A DNA stretch of 64,000 bases, from positions 2,852,001 through 2,916,000 of the forward strand of contig OZ244139.1 of assembly GCA_965216205.1 (NCBI GenBank), given 5' to 3'. Each line of letters starts with the position of its first letter. Position 1 is the first letter of the stretch. The translations under genes and the position numbers were made by a program. This stretch comes from CADEDH01 sp965216205. GTDB lineage: Bacteria; Actinomycetota; Acidimicrobiia; Acidimicrobiales; SZUA-35. Shown here piece by piece: positions 61,039 through 64,000 of the stretch. The notes beneath the pieces were generated by a model. That model worked only from the letters and a program-made list of their open reading frames with translations. It had not been told where the DNA came from and made no database searches.

Positions 61039-62515
61039 CCCCCGAGGCTTCCTCCTCCACGACCGCAAGCTTCCCGATCGCCGGCCGGTTCCGGTACGGC
61101 TCAAGGACTGGCGCGAGGTCTACGAACCGTTCCCCGTCACCGATCTCCGCGACCAGGCCTCGCGCTGCATGGACTGCGGGATCCCGTTCTGCAACAACGG
61201 CTGCCCGCTCGGCAACCTGATCCCGGACTGGAACGACCTCGTCTACCGCGACGACTGGCGTCAGGCGATCGACCGGCTGCACGCCACCAACAACTTCCCG
61301 GAGTTCACCGGCAGGCTCTGTCCGGCACCGTGCGAAGCGGCCTGCGTGGCCGGCATCAACACCGAGGCGGTCACGATCAAGAACATCGAGGTGTCGATCG
61401 TCGACCGCGCCTGGGAGGAGGGCTGGATCGAACCGGTCATGGCCTCGAAGAAGACGGGCAAGCGCGCTGCGGTCGTCGGGTCGGGGCCGGCCGGTCTCGC
61501 GGCGGCCCAGCAGCTCACGAGGGCCGGTCACGACGTCGTCGTGTTCGAGCGGGCCGACCGGATCGGCGGCCTCCTCCGCTACGGGATTCCCGAGTTCAAG
61601 ATGGAGAAGGCGGTGCTCGACCGGCGCCTGGCCCAGATGGCGGCAGAGGGCACCGAGTTCCGGACGAATGCGTTCGTCGGGAGCGATCCCGACCATCCCG
61701 ACCACGTCGCCGTCGCCGAGCTCCGCGAGGGCTTCGACGCGATCGTGCTGGCAGGCGGCGCGACCGTGCCGAACGACTTCGTGGCCAACGCCCCCGGTCG
61801 CGACCTCGACGGCATCCATCAGGCGATGGACTACCTACCGCCGGCGAACCGGGTCCAGGAGGGCGATCTCGACGAGCCGCCGATCACCGCGGCCGGCAAG
61901 AAGGTCGTGATCCTCGGCGGCGGTGATACCGGCGCCGACTGCCTCGGCACGGCGAACCGGCAGGGCGCCGAGGTCGTCCACCAGTTCGAGATCATGCCCC
62001 GCCCGCCCGACGACCGCTCCGACCAGAATCCGTGGCCGACCTGGCCGATGATCATGCGGACCGCGTCGGCACACGAGGAGGGCGTGGAGCGGCGGTTCTC
62101 GGTGAACACCACCGAGTTCGGCGGCGAGCACGGCACCGTCACCCACCTCCGAGGTCACGAGGTGGCGTGGACGACCAGCGACGACGGACCGCCCCGACCC
62201 GAGCCGATCGATGGCAGCGACTTCGAGCTCGAGGTCGATCTCGTTCTCCTGGCCATGGGTTTCCGAGGTCCCGAGCACGGGATGGTGAACGAGCTCGGCC
62301 TCGATGTCGACGAGCGGGGAAACGTCGCCAGGAACGATCGATGGGCGACGTCGGTCGACAACGTCTTCGCCTGCGGCGACATGGGCCGGGGTCAGAGCCT
62401 CATCGTCTGGGCGATCGCCGAGGGCCGATCGTGCGCGGCTGCGGTCGACGAGTCGTTGATGGGGTCGACGCTGCTCCCCTCGCCGATCAAGCCGGGTGAC
62501 CGGCCCCTGACGTGA
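61031..62515 (+). CDS. gltD: Glutamate synthase (NADPH) small subunit
   Basis: A 494-residue flavoprotein that feeds electrons from NADPH to GltB. Two cysteine clusters (CMDCGIPFCNNGCPLGNLIP and CPAPCEAACV) bind 4Fe-4S centres. The FAD site is AAVVGSGPAGLAAAQ and the NADPH site is VVILGGGDTGADCLG. VFACGDMGRGQSLIVWA closes the FAD domain. The ATG at 61031 overlaps gltB by 8 bp. Its last 29 bp overlap the 3' end of the convergent DUF4388 gene. Confidence 0.95.
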   Translation: MGDPRGFLLHDRKLPDRRPVPVRLKDWREVYEPFPVTDLRDQASRCMDCGIPFCNNGCPLGNLIPDWNDLVYRDDWRQAIDRLHATNNFPEFTGRLCPAPCEAACVAGINTEAVTIKNIEVSIVDRAWEEGWIEPVMASKKTGKRAAVVGSGPAGLAAAQQLTRAGHDVVVFERADRIGGLLRYGIPEFKMEKAVLDRRLAQMAAEGTEFRTNAFVGSDPDHPDHVAVAELREGFDAIVLAGGATVPNDFVANAPGRDLDGIHQAMDYLPPANRVQEGDLDEPPITAAGKKVVILGGGDTGADCLGTANRQGAEVVHQFEIMPRPPDDRSDQNPWPTWPMIMRTASAHEEGVERRFSVNTTEFGGEHGTVTHLRGHEVAWTTSDDGPPRPEPIDGSDFELEVDLVLLAMGFRGPEHGMVNELGLDVDERGNVARNDRWATSVDNVFACGDMGRGQSLIVWAIAEGRSCAAAVDESLMGSTLLPSPIKPGDRPLT

Positions 62516-63230
62516 CCCACTCGTTGCCGCCGGATCCCGAATCCGACGATTCCTCCACCAGCCCTTCCAGCAACAACCGGTAGAGCGAGGAACAGACCCG
62601 GAACGCGCTCTCGCCCGTGTCGGCGATGACGTGGGCGACCGTGTTACGACCGTCGAGCAACGACAGGAACCGCCACTCGTCGGCGGTCACGAGGCGCTGG
62701 TCGACCTGCCCCGGCAGTGTTCTGGCCAGGGTGAACACCGCGCTCGTGGTGGGGATGCGGGCCGCGATCCGCCGCCAGATCTCCAGCCGTTCCTGGGCCT
62801 CGACGACCAGTTCGGCGGTGTCCTCGGCGAACCGACTCCCGACCGGATGGTGGAGACCGGGCTCGAAGTGGAACGACGCCTCGCTGGGCACGAGCATCTC
62901 GAACAACGAATTGAGGTTGTGCTCGTGGAGGATCCTGCGCACGGCCACCTCGGCCTCGGGATGCCGGGCGATGAGCGCGTCGATCGCCGAGTCGGCCGCC
63001 AGCGCCGACTCGATCTCCGCCAGCGTGCCGATGTCGCCCCCGTAGAGGGCGTGGGCGAGCTCAGGGCTCGACGGCGTCGACGCGAGGCAGATCCTCCCGT
63101 CGTCGAACCACACCTCGCTACCGTCGCCGATCCGCAGGAGTCCTGTGCGGCGGTCGGCCGCGATGGTGGCCAACAAGTCGGGCAACGGCGTGTCGCTGAG
63201 TGTCCCAGCAGCGTCTTGTTCGCTCTCCAC
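62487..63230 (-). CDS. DUF4388 (PATAN-like) domain protein
   Basis: A 247-residue cytoplasmic protein. The first 70 residues (LPDLLATIAADRRTGLLRIG, then EVWFDDGRICLAS) fit the DUF4388/PATAN domain, found in signalling proteins linked to gliding, type IV pili or two-component systems. The rest is helical; LVTADEWRFLSLLDGRNTVA near residue 185 resembles a winged helix. It may act as a signalling adaptor. The ATG at 63230 is used. It converges with gltD and its final codons overlap that gene. Confidence 0.7.
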   Translation of the reverse strand: MESEQDAAGTLSDTPLPDLLATIAADRRTGLLRIGDGSEVWFDDGRICLASTPSSPELAHALYGGDIGTLAEIESALAADSAIDALIARHPEAEVAVRRILHEHNLNSLFEMLVPSEASFHFEPGLHHPVGSRFAEDTAELVVEAQERLEIWRRIAARIPTTSAVFTLARTLPGQVDQRLVTADEWRFLSLLDGRNTVAHVIADTGESAFRVCSSLYRLLLEGLVEESSDSGSGGNEWVTSGAGHPA

Positions 63231-63287
63231 TCCACGACCGTAATGACGCGATGAACCGAACGGTTGGACCCTGGTGAAGATCGCCTG

Positions 63288-63638
63288 TCAGGCTCTCGGC
63301 CGCTCCTCGTCGGCGGGCCGAGCCGCCTCGAGCCGATCGAGTGCGTCGCCCATCAGCGACAGGCGATCGGTCCACTCCCGCTGCCTGGCGTCGACCCAGG
63401 CCGCGACGTCGTCGAGGGGCTCCACCCGAGCGGTGAACCGCGTCTCCCGGCCCACCTTCGTCGATCGGGCGAGCCCGACCGACTCGAGGAGGCCGAGGTG
63501 CCGGGCCACCGCCTGTCGGGTGATCTGCAGCTCGCCGGCCAGCGACGACGCGGTGGCGAACTCGCGATCGATCAACCACTCGACGATCCGGCGGCGGGTC
63601 GGATCGCCGAGTGCGGCGAAGACCTCATGCACGGTCAT
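63288..63638 (-). CDS. ArsR-family transcriptional regulator
   Basis: A 116-residue winged-helix repressor. FAALGDPTRRRIVEWLIDRE is the classical first helix pair, and ITRQAVARHLGLLESVGLAR is the recognition helix and wing. No cysteine metal site is present, so the signal is probably not a metal ion. It lies 48 bp downstream of an AHSA1-domain gene on the same strand; such ArsR-AHSA1 pairs are common in actinobacteria. The ATG at 63638 is chosen; a GTG two codons upstream (63644) is equally possible. Confidence 0.85.
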   Translation of the reverse strand: MTVHEVFAALGDPTRRRIVEWLIDREFATASSLAGELQITRQAVARHLGLLESVGLARSTKVGRETRFTARVEPLDDVAAWVDARQREWTDRLSLMGDALDRLEAARPADEERPRA

Positions 63639-63686
63639 GTGCACCGTCGCGCCGCCCCGGGCGACGGCGTGGCGGGAACGGACCGG

Positions 63687-64000
63687 TCATCGGATCGGTT
63701 GCGCGGTGAGGGAACGACTGGCCGTCGTGGCGACGGCGAACATCGCCAGGCGCCACGCCCACAGCGAGCTGGCCGCGGCGTTGCTGGCCGCGTTGCCGAT
63801 CGCCGCGGCGGCGCTGCTGGCCTGCGGGCCGCCAGTCGATCGCGCGACCGACCGCGGGATCGCGGTCTCGGTGACGGTGAGCCGAGTGCCGGCCACGGTC
63901 GGGATCAGGTCGAACCGGACGACCGATGCCTCGCTGTCAGCGGTCTCGGCGTCGTCCCACCAGGTCAGCTCGATCGATCGACCGTCATCGATCCGGTCGA
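63687..64000 (-). CDS. AHSA1/SRPBCC-family protein (5' end outside window)
   Basis: The last 103 codons of a gene that enters from beyond base 64000. SIELTWWDDAET and VVRFDLIPTVAGTRLTVTET follow the C-terminal strand-and-helix pattern of the AHSA1/SRPBCC fold (t-W-x-x-d, then P-x-x-x-G-T-x-L-x-x-x-E). These proteins bind small hydrophobic ligands or act in stress responses. An Ala/Ser-rich stretch (SSAAAAIGNAASNAAAS) inserts before the final helix. The pairing with the ArsR gene downstream is typical. The start is not visible. Confidence 0.7.
   Translation of the reverse strand, partial: DRIDDGRSIELTWWDDAETADSEASVVRFDLIPTVAGTRLTVTETAIPRSVARSTGGPQASSAAAAIGNAASNAAASSLWAWRLAMFAVATTASRSLTAQPIR

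Overview
The window is a 64 kb piece of a high-GC actinobacterial chromosome. Several marks point to a free-living member of the Acidimicrobiia (Ilumatobacter-like), although no rRNA or other phylogenetic marker is present, so this placement is inference. The marks are a four-gene conservon, a GlnX/GlnH pair, F420- and mycothiol-type enzymes, septum-formation domains, SARP/BTAD regulators, and many genes whose -10 box (TANNNT) lies about 6 nt before the start codon, as expected for leaderless mRNAs. I see no tRNA, rRNA, CRISPR array, insertion sequence or prophage.

Layout. 1-8.1 kb: a partial EamA transporter, a LiaF-C-like protein, an MFS transporter, a run of catabolic genes (hemerythrin-like, crotonase, LLM oxidoreductase, ICL/PEP-mutase family, DinB-like) and an EAL-like/HDOD signalling protein. 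8.1-12.3 kb: a SNF2-type helicase behind a long, hairpin-rich leader, apparently starting at ATT, coupled to a small basic protein. 12.4-16 kb: a three-repeat septum-formation protein, an aldolase and a CoA-transferase. 16-20.2 kb: a conservon (histidine kinase, roadblock, DUF742, small GTPase). 20.1-25.9 kb: an F420/PPOX enzyme, methyltransferase, class III aminotransferase, mycothiol-type isomerase plus DsbA-like protein, DUF1932 dehydrogenase and CAP-domain lipoprotein. 26.3-37.7 kb: two very large SARP-ATPase regulators flanking an M20 peptidase and an ApbE/ferric-reductase-like redox cluster.

37.8-50 kb: methyltransferase, acyl-CoA ligase, glnX-glnH (no pknG beside it), a SpoU methyltransferase, a SelW/Rdx-like gene, flavodoxin, amidase, psuG, zinc metallopeptidase and two tandem fold-type-II PLP proteins. 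51.0-51.5 kb: a composite non-coding repeat block. 51.5-64 kb: a degenerate GDH-like protein, H+/Na+-pyrophosphatase (hppA), M18 aminopeptidase, glutamate synthase (gltB-gltD), a DUF4388 protein, and an ArsR/AHSA1 pair cut by the window edge.

The most notable discovery is at 43423-43689 (minus strand). A SelW-like gene has an in-frame UGA exactly at the second position of its CxxC-type redox motif (C10-V-P-U13), with a hairpin immediately downstream that fits the bacterial SECIS geometry. Ordinary gene calling misses it or truncates it. Other items worth a second look are the SNF2 leader and its ATT start, the orphan glnX-glnH sensor, the ApbE cluster whose partner lacks an FMN-binding domain, and the 31-bp/170-bp composite repeats.
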